Below, one piece after another: positions 33,233-42,220 of a DNA stretch of 64,000 bases. A program made the translations under genes and the position numbers. The stretch is from positions 1 to 64,000 of the forward strand of contig JANQSL010000248.1 of assembly GCA_028284075.1 (NCBI GenBank). The letters are read 5' to 3'. Within the stretch, counting starts at the first letter, position 1. Each line of letters begins with the position of its first letter. Below the pieces are notes generated by a model. That model was given only the letters and a program-made list of their open reading frames with translations. It had not been told where the DNA came from and searched no databases. The DNA is from Candidatus Sumerlaeia bacterium (lineage in GTDB: Bacteria; Sumerlaeota; Sumerlaeia; SLMS01; JAHLLQ01).

Positions 33233-35965
33233 ATGACCCCGTACCAAGCCCATGTGATTTCCAACACCCACTGGGACCGCGAATGGCGCTATCCGTTCCA
33301 GACCTATCGAATGGATCTGGTGGAAGCGATGGATCGCCTCCTTGAACTGCTGGAGCACAGGCCTGACTATCGCGCCTTTCTTCTGGATAGCCAGACGGTT
33401 ATTCTGGAGGATTATCTGGAAATCCGTCCCGAGAAACTGGATCAAGTCAGGAAACATGCAGCCGCTGGCCGCATCGAAGCCGGGCCCTGGTACACTCTGC
33501 CGGATGAGTGGGGCTGTCCCGGCGAGGCGTTGGTGCGAAATCTTCTGATGGGACATCGAACGGCAAAGGAGTACGGTCCGGTCTTCAAGGTGGGCTACAC
33601 GCCGTTCTCCAATGGCCAGATTTCACAGATGCCACAAATTTACCGCGAGTTCGGCCTGGACAGCATTTTCTTCTATCGTGGTATCAGCCGCGCTGATGCG
33701 AAATCCGAATATCAATGGGAGGGTCCTGACGGTTCGTGGATCTACGGATTTCGGTTTGGGATTTATGCCCGATACAATTATTACTACCTGGTTTACCGGC
33801 CCGGCCTTCTTGATCGTCAGCTGGCGGATCGTGAGTACTCATGGAACCCCGCCGAGCTTCCGTACCATGTGGCGAGTGAGCAGTCTCAGGATCGCCAGTA
33901 CGGCTGGATGAATCTTGAGCTGAAGGTTCGGCCGGAGAATCTGAAGGAGGCACTTGGGCAGTGCCTGAAACACACCGCTCAGGATGCCACAACGAGTCAG
34001 CTTCTCTACATGATGGGTCATGACCATTCGTTTCCTGACGAGATGGAGGTCCAGCTTATCAAGGCACTGCAGGAAGCAGCGGATCCCGGGGAGCAGGAGG
34101 TGATTCACGGATCTCTGGTCGACTACATGGAGAAGTTTCGGGCGGAGGAAAAGAACCTGGAGGTTCTCCGCGGAGAAATGAGGCATGTGCTGAAGGACGG
34201 CCTCTGGACCACCCTGATGGCCAACATTCTCTCCTGCCGTTTATATCTGAAACAGCGAAATGCCGCAGTCAATGCACAGCTTCTGCTCCAGACGGAGCCT
34301 TTGGCCGCTTGTGCATGGATGACGGGTTCGGATTATCCGAGGCGATACCTCGAACTCGCATGGAAGGACATTCTCAAGAACCAGGCTCACGACGCCATCG
34401 GCGGCTGCAGTGTCGATTCGGTTCACACGGAAATGCTGACACGCTGGAATTCCGTCGAGCAAATCTGTGACGGTATTTCGCGCCGAGCCATGACGGAACT
34501 TGTCCGGCGAATCGATGGACGTTCAGTTGGCGGAACAGATCTTCAGCTGACGGTTTTCAACACGCTTCCTTTTTATCGCGACGAGTTGGCGGAATCCATA
34601 ATCGATCTTCCCAATGCAAAGGCCGGTGAGGCGTATTCTCTGGAAACGACAGATGGCAAGCCGGTCGCATTTCAGGAACTATCGCGTGAGGAGTACACGG
34701 CAACGGTGGAGAGCGGGATCGAACTGTCGATGACTCTGCCTCTTCAGCGTTGTCGGGTTGCCGTTGAGCTGCGGGATCTGCCGGGAATGGGTCACGACGT
34801 GGTTGTTGTGCGCCGCGAGAAAAAACCACCCGTTGGCGAGACGGATCTGAAGATAACGGAAACGTTCATCGAAAATGAGTTTCTGAAGATCGAGATCACG
34901 CAGGACAATTCCATCACGCTGACGGACAAGCGCACGGGCCTTGTGATGCGAAATCTCGGGGTCCTGGAGGACACCGCCGAGTTTGGTGATCCGTGGAATC
35001 GGGTTCAGCCGGAAGGTGACCGCTCTTTACTCTCAACCGGAGTCCCGGGCCGCGTGACTCTTCTGGAGAACGGTCCGTTACGCGCGACTCTCCGTGTTGA
35101 ATATGAATTTCCCGTTCCCGCGGGAAAAGCCGGAGATGTCCGGAGCGATGACCTTGTCACCCTTCCCGTGACGATGGATGTCTCTCTCGTGGCCGGAGCT
35201 GAGACGGCGGAGGTCAAGCTGGCTCTCGACAACCGGGCGAAAGACCATCGTCTTCGCGTTCTGCTGCCGTCAGGTATTGCCGATGCCACCCACTCGACCG
35301 CGGACGGTCAGTTCGACGTTCTTAAACGCGAAATCGCTCTTCCTGACAGCACAAGGTGGCGTGAGCAACCGTTCGCCACTCATCCAATGTGGAATTGGGT
35401 CGATGTTTCCGATGGCCAAAACGGCTTTGGTGTCATCAGCGATGGCCTCATCGAGTACGAAGTCGTGGATAATCCGGAGCGAACCATCGCGATTACTCTC
35501 CTTCGGGCCTTTGGAAAGTTCGTGTATGAGCGCCCGACACCGGATGCTCAGTGCCCGGGGGAGCACACGTACCGGTTTGTTCTTTGTCCACACGAAGGAG
35601 ACTGGCGAAGGGCGGGCTTTATGCGGCGAGCCATGCGTCTTATGTCGCCGGTTCAGGCTGTTCTTTCCGCTCCGACCGTTGGTGAAAGGTCTACACGGCG
35701 TTCGTTTCTTGCCATTGATCCTGAAGAAGTTGTTTTTAGTGGCATCAAGGAAAGTGAAGACGGGGAAATGGCGGTTCTCCGCTTCTGGAACTCATCCGTC
35801 GAATCGCAGGATGTCACGATCAGTCTGGATACACCCGTTCGGGAAGCATGGCTCCTTACGATGGAGGAGAAAATCGTCGAAAAGTTGACCCTCGGCGGGG
35901 ATGGCTGGAACATTCGGCTCGCGGCCGGGGCGAAGAAGATCGTGACTCTTGGCCTTCGCTTCTAA
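33233..35965 (+). CDS. GH38 alpha-mannosidase homologue lacking the catalytic nucleophile
   Basis: A 910-residue GH38-family protein. Two zinc ligands are present, H13 and D15 in NTHWDREWRYPF, and the late zinc-site segment NQAHDAIGGCSVDSVH is intact. The nucleophile loop, however, reads GYTPFSNGQISQMPQI; aligned from MPQ/LPQ, the Asp that is D132 in the neighbouring enzyme is Phe125 here. Because that Asp is both nucleophile and zinc ligand, the protein is either catalytically altered or a binding protein. The start at ATG 33233 (MTPYQAHVIS) lacks a clear Shine-Dalgarno, though earlier in-frame codons look non-coding. C-terminal sandwich complete. Confidence 0.88.
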   Translation: MTPYQAHVISNTHWDREWRYPFQTYRMDLVEAMDRLLELLEHRPDYRAFLLDSQTVILEDYLEIRPEKLDQVRKHAAAGRIEAGPWYTLPDEWGCPGEALVRNLLMGHRTAKEYGPVFKVGYTPFSNGQISQMPQIYREFGLDSIFFYRGISRADAKSEYQWEGPDGSWIYGFRFGIYARYNYYYLVYRPGLLDRQLADREYSWNPAELPYHVASEQSQDRQYGWMNLELKVRPENLKEALGQCLKHTAQDATTSQLLYMMGHDHSFPDEMEVQLIKALQEAADPGEQEVIHGSLVDYMEKFRAEEKNLEVLRGEMRHVLKDGLWTTLMANILSCRLYLKQRNAAVNAQLLLQTEPLAACAWMTGSDYPRRYLELAWKDILKNQAHDAIGGCSVDSVHTEMLTRWNSVEQICDGISRRAMTELVRRIDGRSVGGTDLQLTVFNTLPFYRDELAESIIDLPNAKAGEAYSLETTDGKPVAFQELSREEYTATVESGIELSMTLPLQRCRVAVELRDLPGMGHDVVVVRREKKPPVGETDLKITETFIENEFLKIEITQDNSITLTDKRTGLVMRNLGVLEDTAEFGDPWNRVQPEGDRSLLSTGVPGRVTLLENGPLRATLRVEYEFPVPAGKAGDVRSDDLVTLPVTMDVSLVAGAETAEVKLALDNRAKDHRLRVLLPSGIADATHSTADGQFDVLKREIALPDSTRWREQPFATHPMWNWVDVSDGQNGFGVISDGLIEYEVVDNPERTIAITLLRAFGKFVYERPTPDAQCPGEHTYRFVLCPHEGDWRRAGFMRRAMRLMSPVQAVLSAPTVGERSTRRSFLAIDPEEVVFSGIKESEDGEMAVLRFWNSSVESQDVTISLDTPVREAWLLTMEEKIVEKLTLGGDGWNIRLAAGAKKIVTLGLRF

Positions 35966-35978
35966 GGAACCGTTTCAC

Positions 35979-36971
35979 ATGGGGCATTTGCGCGGTATTG
36001 GAGAAATCAAGTCGGAACATGCGGGCGACTTCATCGACCTGAAGTCGGCGGCGGATGGTATGTTTCATGTCGGTGAAGACGGCGTTGAGCGCATTCTGAC
36101 TCCGCGCGACCGCAAGGTGGAGTTTATCTGCTACCCCGACAAGACATTGACGTGGGTGAAGTCGGCGATGGGTTACCCCGCGCTTTATCCCCTGGAGGAC
36201 GCCTGCTACGAAGGTCCGGCGGAAGCGGTGCTCATGGATCTTGACGGTACCAGTGTCCATAGCGAAGAGTTCTGGATCTGGATCATTCAGGAGACCACTG
36301 CTCGTCTCCTGAAAAACAAGAACTTCGATCTTGAAGACGAGGATTTGCCTTATGTTTCCGGGCACTCGGTGGGAGAGCACCTTCAGTATTGTATCGACAA
36401 GTATTGTCCCGGTGCCACGGTTGAGCAGGCACGGAACCACTACTTCGAGATTACTCACCACGAACTGAAGGAAATTGCCGAGGGTCGCGGCAAACCCGAG
36501 GCATTCACACCGACACCTGGGTTGAAAGAGTTTTTGCTGGAACTCAAGAGTCGCGGCATTCGTATCGGTCTCGTGACGTCAGGGCTTTACGAGAAGGCAT
36601 GGCCGGAAATCATTTCCGCTTTTCGCACGATGAAACTGGGCGATCCGCTGGAATTCTACGACGCTGTCATCAGTGCGGGGCACGCCATCCGGCCGGGTCA
36701 GGCGGGCACTCTGGGCGAACTGGAACCGAAGCCTCATCCCTGGCTCTATGCGGAAACCGCTCGGGTTGGTTTGGGGCTCGACAAGTCAAAACGCGGCAAG
36801 GTGATCGGATTTGAAGATTCATCCGCAGGTGTTGTTTCCATCCGTCTCGCGGGCTTTGCCGCGGTCGGAGTCGGAGGCGGCAATATTGCGCAGAGCGGAG
36901 TCCGACCGCTTCTATACCGAGACATCACGGACCTCACGGAAGCTTTGCCTGTTATCCTTGGCGAAGCCTGA
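35979..36971 (+). CDS. HAD-superfamily phosphatase with N-terminal extension
   Basis: A 330-residue haloacid-dehalogenase-type phosphohydrolase. Motif I is VLMDLDGTSVHSEEF (near residue 86), motif II IGLVTSGLYEKAW, motif III EPKPHPWLYAE and motif IV VIGFEDSSAGVVSIRL: the beta-phosphoglucomutase/GPH subgroup. The first ~80 residues (MGHLRGIGEIKSEHAG, FHVGEDGVERIL) are not part of the HAD fold; they resemble a small leader domain that I cannot name. ATG 35979 follows AAGGA with 10-nt spacing. The gene is 13 nt after the GH38 homologue, so it may dephosphorylate a sugar made by that pathway. Confidence 0.85.
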   Translation: MGHLRGIGEIKSEHAGDFIDLKSAADGMFHVGEDGVERILTPRDRKVEFICYPDKTLTWVKSAMGYPALYPLEDACYEGPAEAVLMDLDGTSVHSEEFWIWIIQETTARLLKNKNFDLEDEDLPYVSGHSVGEHLQYCIDKYCPGATVEQARNHYFEITHHELKEIAEGRGKPEAFTPTPGLKEFLLELKSRGIRIGLVTSGLYEKAWPEIISAFRTMKLGDPLEFYDAVISAGHAIRPGQAGTLGELEPKPHPWLYAETARVGLGLDKSKRGKVIGFEDSSAGVVSIRLAGFAAVGVGGGNIAQSGVRPLLYRDITDLTEALPVILGEA

Positions 36972-36979
36972 GTCGTGAA

Positions 36980-37714
36980 TCAGAACCGCAGATACTCCGC
37001 CCCGTAGACGAGGATTGCCCCGAAGTGCCCTGCAATTCCGGCGAGAAATGCCCCGCCGATCAATGAGACAAGATAATACCGGCGCGCGGTTACGGGATAG
37101 TCTGATCGAACGGCTCCAATAAGCAGGACGACGCTGAGGCATGCGGAAACCGCCGTGGCAACTCCGAGCCAGCGGTGAACATCGAGAGCAATGGTCGTTT
37201 GATTATGGGACGCGGCGAGAAACCAGCCGCTGACGGCTGCCGGCAGGGCGCCCAGTGCCGCCAGGATCGTGCACCAGGCGGACGCCGCACGGAGACCTCG
37301 CCGTTGCCATCGCAGAGAAAGGACTTCCGCAGTTGCAGCGGCGATTAACAATGCGATGGGAAAGTGCACAAATGCGGGGTGAGAACGTTTGAAGAGGCGG
37401 AATGCACGCGCGACGAACGGTGGGGGAGGTTCCGGTTCAGTTGAAGAGACGACCTGTGCCTCGACCCACTCGACCTCTGCGGGAAGATTCGGCAGATAGT
37501 CATCAGGGGCAAATTCGAACAACTCACGCGCGGTTTCGTCAGCGAACCAGATTCGGCGCCCCTGATGGTCCAGGAAGATTTCCGGATCGATCCTGTCACC
37601 CACCATGACGGGGCACGTAGGATTTGTCGGCTCTTGTGGCTGGCTTGCCGCTTGAGCCGCAAACATGAGGATGAAGACTGCCAGCAGTGATTTATAGATC
37701 CAGTGAAGGGGCAA
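36980..37714 (-). CDS. Membrane protein with YHS-like domain and DUF2231 domain
   Basis: A 244-residue protein starting at TTG 37714, with GGAGG 6 nt upstream. Signal-anchor LLAVFILMFAAQAASQ, then a YHS-like metal-binding segment (TCPVMVGDRIDPEIFLDHQG, RIWFADETARELFEFAPDDY) at about residues 33-80. From about 110 it is a DUF2231 four-helix membrane domain (HPAFVHFPIALLIAAATAEV, GALPAAVSGWFLAASH, HRWLGVATAVSACLSVVLL) with conserved His pairs. DUF2231 domains are often next to copper or heme proteins. The fusion suggests a copper-handling or redox role, unproven. Divergent from recD2 with a 50-bp gap. Confidence 0.82.
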   Translation of the reverse strand: MPLHWIYKSLLAVFILMFAAQAASQPQEPTNPTCPVMVGDRIDPEIFLDHQGRRIWFADETARELFEFAPDDYLPNLPAEVEWVEAQVVSSTEPEPPPPFVARAFRLFKRSHPAFVHFPIALLIAAATAEVLSLRWQRRGLRAASAWCTILAALGALPAAVSGWFLAASHNQTTIALDVHRWLGVATAVSACLSVVLLIGAVRSDYPVTARRYYLVSLIGGAFLAGIAGHFGAILVYGAEYLRF

Positions 37715-37764
37715 AACAAGCCTCCGTGTTGACGTCCCTGGCTCACAGATCCACATAGGTACTC

Positions 37765-40041
37765 ATGGGCACTCAAGGCAAGAGCGACCGGCCCCGCTGG
37801 AAGCGGAGAAACGACCGGCCCAACGTACCACCTCAGTTGAGAAACGAACCTGAGCTGACCGGTCAGGTTCTGCGGATCGTTTATGCGTCCGAGGACGGGC
37901 AGTTCCAGGTGGCTCGTTTTCGCCCGAAAGGCGAGGAGGACTACGTTACCATCGCCGGAAATCTTCCGGGGGTGGCGGCGGGGGAGCCGTTGCACGTTCA
38001 CGGTGAATGGAAAACCCATCGCCAGTATGGAGCGACGTTCGATGTCGCCTCTTATGTTCCGATTATGCCCAACGACTCTGTTATGCTGCGGGAGTATCTT
38101 GGCAGTGGTCTCGTGAAGGGCATCGGGCCGTCCTACGCGAAACGAATCGTGGATCACTTCGAAGAGGAAACGCTTGATATCCTGGAGCACGCACCTGAAC
38201 GCCTCCTCGAAGTGAAGGGCCTCGGCCGCAAGCGTGCACAGGACATCAGTGCGGCGTGGGTGGATCATCGCCAGACGCATGAAGTCATGATGTACCTGTC
38301 GCGTTACGGGCTTTCTCCCGCGCTGGCTCGCCGGTTATATCGCCATTACGGAAACGACGCGGCAGCCGTTCTCAGGACGAATCCCTATCGCGTCAGCATG
38401 GACGTGCACGGGGTCGGGTTTTTCACGGCTGATAAAATTGCCGAGAACGCCGGTATTGCGCGCGATTCACATGACCGATTGCGTGCCGGCTTTCAGCATC
38501 TTCTCGTTCGCGCCTCCGATGAGGGGCACACTCATGTTCCCGAAGAGACATTGTTGACTCAGGCGGTCGAACTGTTGGGCCTGGAGGCTCAACCCGTCGA
38601 GGCGGCTTTGTCTCAGGAACTCCGGCGGGAAAAGGAAATACGCCTCTGTGAATTGCCGGAAGGCGTCCGTGCTATTTTCATGCGGAGCCTGTATCTTTCG
38701 GAAACCGGGGTTGCCCGCCGCATTCTGCGAATCGTGGACGATGCAAGGCCTGTCCTGGCGAAGGGGGTTGCGAAGCGCCTGCAAGCTTTTGAGGAACGTT
38801 ACCGGTTTGGACTGGCTCCATTGCAGCGAGACGCGATTCACAATATTGCCCAGGGCGGAGTCTGTGTCGTGACGGGCGGTCCGGGTACGGGAAAGACGAC
38901 ACTGGTTCGCGCACTGCTGTATTGTCTCCAGGACGAGTCGCTTCGTATTGCTCTCTGTTCACCGACGGGACGAGCCGCTCAGCGCCTTGCGGAAACAACG
39001 GGCCGGGATGCGACAACCATTCATCGCCTGTTGAAGTTCAATCCCCAGCAGGGCGGCTTTGTTCAGGATGCGTCCAACCCCCTTGAGATCGACCTGCTGA
39101 TTGTCGATGAGTCCTCCATGCTGGATATTCCTCTTGCGTGGCAGCTGCTTTCCGCAGTTCCCGCAGGCGCGACGGTTGTGTTTGTCGGAGACGTTGATCA
39201 GTTGCCGAGCGTGGGTCCCGGAAATTTCCTCCACGATGTTATAGAGAGCGGCCGGGCACGCGTCACGCGCCTGGATGTCATCTTTCGTCAGGCTGAATCC
39301 AGCGCGATCATCGTCAACAGCCACCGCGTTAATGCGGGCAAGCTTCCCGTGCAGCCGGAACCTGGGTCCGGAAAATCAGAGCCGGACTTTTTCTTTATTG
39401 ATCGTGATGAACCCGAAGGTGTTCGGCAGGCACTTGTCGAACTCGGTGCAAACCGTATTCCCCGAAAGTTCGGTTTTGATCCTGTTTCGGACGTCCAGGT
39501 TCTAACACCGATGCGACGTGGTGAACTCGGCACGAACGAGTTGAATCGCACGTTGCAGGAGACTCTGAATCCGGGCTCCGGGCCTTCGCTTCAGATGGGT
39601 GGCATGACTCTGTGCGCAGGTGACAAGATCATTCAAAATCGAAACAACTACGATCTGGATGTCTTTAACGGCGACGTCGGGGTCGTTCAGTCTGTCAGTC
39701 CGGGCTCAAGTACGTTCCGGGTTTTGTTCGGCCGCCGAACCGTGGAGTACACGTACGATGAAGCCGATCAGATATCGCTGGCTTATGCCGTGACCATTCA
39801 CAAATCTCAGGGCAGCGAATATCCGGCAGTCATCGTGCTGTTACACACCCAGCACTATATGATGTTGCGGAGAAACCTGCTCTATACCGCAATCACCCGG
39901 GGCAAGAAGCTGGTGATTCTGATCGGGAGCCGCCGCGCGCTGGGCATCGCCGTGCGCAATGCGACCGGCGGAGAACGGCTTTCCGCGCTGAAGGAATGGC
40001 TCATCCGGCCACCGGAAGCAACAGACCTTGTCGGGGGATAA
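37765..40041 (+). CDS. recD2: RecD2-type ATP-dependent DNA helicase
   Basis: A 758-residue superfamily 1B helicase. N-terminal OB-like domain, helix-hairpin-helix pair (LVKGIGPSYAKRIVDHF, LLEVKGLGRKRAQDI), Walker A VTGGPGTGKTTLVRAL (about residue 370), DESSMLDIPLAW as Walker B, motif III GDVDQLPSVGPG, and motif VI region TIHKSQGSEYPAVIVLL and NLLYTAITRGKK. Such stand-alone RecD2 proteins (not in RecBCD) unwind 5'-tailed DNA in replication and repair. Length and motif order are normal. A Lys/Arg-rich leader (SDRPRWKRRNDRPN) of ~25 residues precedes the family start. Confidence 0.94.
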   Translation: MGTQGKSDRPRWKRRNDRPNVPPQLRNEPELTGQVLRIVYASEDGQFQVARFRPKGEEDYVTIAGNLPGVAAGEPLHVHGEWKTHRQYGATFDVASYVPIMPNDSVMLREYLGSGLVKGIGPSYAKRIVDHFEEETLDILEHAPERLLEVKGLGRKRAQDISAAWVDHRQTHEVMMYLSRYGLSPALARRLYRHYGNDAAAVLRTNPYRVSMDVHGVGFFTADKIAENAGIARDSHDRLRAGFQHLLVRASDEGHTHVPEETLLTQAVELLGLEAQPVEAALSQELRREKEIRLCELPEGVRAIFMRSLYLSETGVARRILRIVDDARPVLAKGVAKRLQAFEERYRFGLAPLQRDAIHNIAQGGVCVVTGGPGTGKTTLVRALLYCLQDESLRIALCSPTGRAAQRLAETTGRDATTIHRLLKFNPQQGGFVQDASNPLEIDLLIVDESSMLDIPLAWQLLSAVPAGATVVFVGDVDQLPSVGPGNFLHDVIESGRARVTRLDVIFRQAESSAIIVNSHRVNAGKLPVQPEPGSGKSEPDFFFIDRDEPEGVRQALVELGANRIPRKFGFDPVSDVQVLTPMRRGELGTNELNRTLQETLNPGSGPSLQMGGMTLCAGDKIIQNRNNYDLDVFNGDVGVVQSVSPGSSTFRVLFGRRTVEYTYDEADQISLAYAVTIHKSQGSEYPAVIVLLHTQHYMMLRRNLLYTAITRGKKLVILIGSRRALGIAVRNATGGERLSALKEWLIRPPEATDLVGG

Positions 40042-40446
40042 AGTCTTCTCTCCAGACATCCCGTTCCGGCCGATGGACAGGTGGATTCTCCACTCGGGTC
40101 AGACTTCCTTCCCTGGGTGCCTCTCTTTTGACACGGCAGCGAGGCGGATTGAGCAAGAGACTGTTTGAAGTCTGTGACATGGCAGACACAGGCAAGGAAC
40201 GCAGGCGGTGTTCTTCCACTTTGCCATGTTATTCTCTGACAGCGCCACGCGGGAGACTGTATGGAGTCAGCTCTTAAGTCGCGACAGTGGGAATTGCTCT
40301 CGCGACTCGTAAATTCAATTTCTCAAAGGTTTTCTGCATAGTGGAGATACGTATTTTGATTGAGTTGCTTCCATGATAGTTGTCTTAACTGCGTTGCGAT
40401 TTTGGAAATCGAGGAAATTTTCAATCTCAAGGGAGGATCATCGTAC
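40042..40446. other. 405-bp intergenic region upstream of the acyl carrier gene
   Basis: No coding sequence is convincing in this stretch. It is more AT-rich towards the right end. It contains the inverted repeat at 40277-40307 and must carry the promoter of the ACP cassette. I found no sigma-54 type -24/-12 pair and no convincing -35/-10 pair, nor a terminator for recD2. Confidence 0.6.
40277..40307. repeat. Inverted repeat upstream of ACP cassette
   Basis: AGTCGCGA (40277-40284) and its exact complement TCGCGACT (40300-40307) flank 15 nt. No T run follows on either strand, so it is not a typical terminator. It may be an operator for the cassette starting 139 nt downstream. Confidence 0.5.
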
Positions 40447-40713
40447 ATGCCGGACAGGCAGCAAGTGATCGAAACCATGAAGGAGGCTCTGGAGTCGAGA
40501 ACCTACATGTCACTGAAGGTCGACGAAATTGGCGAGGATACAAGCCTGATCGACGATCTCGGCCTGGATTCGTTTGCGATTCTTCAATTGGTAACCGCCC
40601 TGGAGGAGTCCTTCAGTATTAAGATTGATTCCGACGACTTTGAACTTTCGCTCTTCAGATCGGTCGGAAAACTTGTCGACCTTGTACTGGAAAAGCATGG
40701 CGACAACGATTGA
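40447..40713 (+). CDS. Acyl carrier protein
   Basis: An 88-residue acidic ACP-family carrier. The phosphopantetheine attachment Ser42 lies in LIDDLGLDSFAILQL, followed by ALEESFSIKIDSDDFEL, the usual helix II/III wording. Start ATG 40447 has GGGAGGA 9 nt upstream. It overlaps the acyl ligase start by 17 nt. It carries an acyl or amino-acyl intermediate made by that ligase, and not necessarily fatty-acid synthesis, since no fab gene is near. The same gene order (ACP then AMP ligase, then two hydrolases) is known from exosortase A-associated clusters. Confidence 0.9.
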   Translation: MPDRQQVIETMKEALESRTYMSLKVDEIGEDTSLIDDLGLDSFAILQLVTALEESFSIKIDSDDFELSLFRSVGKLVDLVLEKHGDND

Positions 40714-42220
40714 ACTACTGGCAAGAAATGCCGCTGAGTATCCTCATGACCTTTTTCTGGTAGAAGGACCGCGGAAGTTCACTTTTTCGGACTTCCGGAG
40801 TCGGGTTCTTGACCTTGGAGAAAAACTTGCCTCTCTTGGGGTTGGAGAGGGTTCCGTGGTTGTCCTGATAATGACGAACTCAGTGGAGTTCGTTATCGGT
40901 CTGCTCGCATCTCATCACTGCGGTGCCGCGGTGTTACCATTTCCTCCGCGATCCACTCCCGCTGAGACGCGGGATATTCTGGAGCAGGCCAATTGCTCGG
41001 CGGTTCTGACAACTCCTTCCCTTCTTGAGCACAGTCATCTTGCAGGCGTGGCGAGTGAGGCGAGAATATCCCCTTTCGTGATAACGGTTCGAGCTGTCGA
41101 CCCGAAATCCCTCGAAGTCATGATCACGCTGGATGGCACAGTCCGCCGTGATCAAATGCTCAATGAAGTTTTGCTGTTGATGCCCACATCGGGAACGACG
41201 GGCGAGCCCAAGCTTGTCATGTTAAGCGAATATCACCTTCGCACAAACGCGAAGTCCTTTAGTACGGCAATGGAACTCAAGAGAAGGACAGAGGTCTTTT
41301 ACAGCGCCCTTCCTCTTTATCATATTTTTGCGATGTCAGTTCATCTGTTTCCCGCATTGATTCTGGCCGGGACTCTCATTGTTGATCCTGACCCCTTCTT
41401 CGTTCGAGATTTCGTCGACGGTATTAATCGGCATGAGGCGACGCTGACTGCCTGCGTCCCGTATATGGCCCGGCTCCTTGCGGATTCATCGCTGACTTTG
41501 AATCTCTCGGGGAAGAGTTTGCGATACATCATTCTCTCTGGTGACAACACTCCCGAAAAGGTCGTTTGCAGTCTCAGGCAGCATACGTCGACGATTCGAT
41601 ACGTCAGATCCTACGGTCTCACTGAAGCCGCGCCTCGCGTTGCTATAGCGCCACCCCGGGATTTTTCAGTTCCTGAAGGCAGTGTCGGGAAGCCTTTGCC
41701 TGGCGTTGATATCCGGATTATGTCGGAGAGCGGGTTTCCACAATCTTCAGGGCAGGAGGGAGAAATCCAGGTCAGAAGCCCATCCACCATGGCCGGTTAC
41801 TACAGGAACTCCGAGCTGACTGCGGAAACAGTTGTTGGAGAATGGCTCAAGACGGGAGATATGGGCTTTCTCGATGATCTGGGTTACCTTTTTGTCTCGG
41901 GACGGAAGAAGAACATTATCATCCGCGGAGGTGAAAACATCAGTCCGGAGGAGGTCGAGTCCGTTCTTCTTTCGATTCCCGGTATTCATGAAGCAGTGGT
42001 TGTTGGAAAGCCGGATCCGCTTTTGGGTGAGGTGCCTGTGGCTCTTGTTGCCGCTGATGCAGACTTCTCCCTGCCCGATGTCAGGCGTTATTGCCGCACT
42101 CATCTCAGTTCACTGAAACTTCCCGTCGATTTCATCTGCATCAATAGCATTCCCAGGCTCGCCAACGGAAAAATCGATCGTGTGAGGCTTCGCCGCGAGT
42201 ATTCTGAGATACGGACATGA
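40697..42220 (+). CDS. AMP-forming acyl-CoA/acyl-ACP ligase, exosortase A-associated type
   Basis: A 507-residue ANL-superfamily adenylating enzyme. P-loop-like A3 motif MPTSGTTGEPK (about residues 162-172), A5 SYGLTEAAPRVAI, A7 EWLKTGDMGFLDDLGYL, A8 FVSGRKKNIIIRGGENISP and the catalytic Lys492 of LANGKIDR are all present, so it should be active. It would activate a carboxylic acid as AMP ester and load it on CoA or, more likely here, on the ACP encoded just upstream. Substrate unknown. Followed by the first hydrolase-like gene with a 4-nt overlap. Confidence 0.92.
   Translation: MATTIELLARNAAEYPHDLFLVEGPRKFTFSDFRSRVLDLGEKLASLGVGEGSVVVLIMTNSVEFVIGLLASHHCGAAVLPFPPRSTPAETRDILEQANCSAVLTTPSLLEHSHLAGVASEARISPFVITVRAVDPKSLEVMITLDGTVRRDQMLNEVLLLMPTSGTTGEPKLVMLSEYHLRTNAKSFSTAMELKRRTEVFYSALPLYHIFAMSVHLFPALILAGTLIVDPDPFFVRDFVDGINRHEATLTACVPYMARLLADSSLTLNLSGKSLRYIILSGDNTPEKVVCSLRQHTSTIRYVRSYGLTEAAPRVAIAPPRDFSVPEGSVGKPLPGVDIRIMSESGFPQSSGQEGEIQVRSPSTMAGYYRNSELTAETVVGEWLKTGDMGFLDDLGYLFVSGRKKNIIIRGGENISPEEVESVLLSIPGIHEAVVVGKPDPLLGEVPVALVAADADFSLPDVRRYCRTHLSSLKLPVDFICINSIPRLANGKIDRVRLRREYSEIRT

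Noticed and set aside
31992-33236. Plus-strand frame of 414 codons opposite the amidase
   Set aside because: Antisense to the lipoprotein amidase whose zinc motifs and lipobox are clear.
40042-40446. Sigma-54 promoter for the ACP cassette
   Set aside because: No GG-N10-GC element with acceptable match was found on the plus strand.
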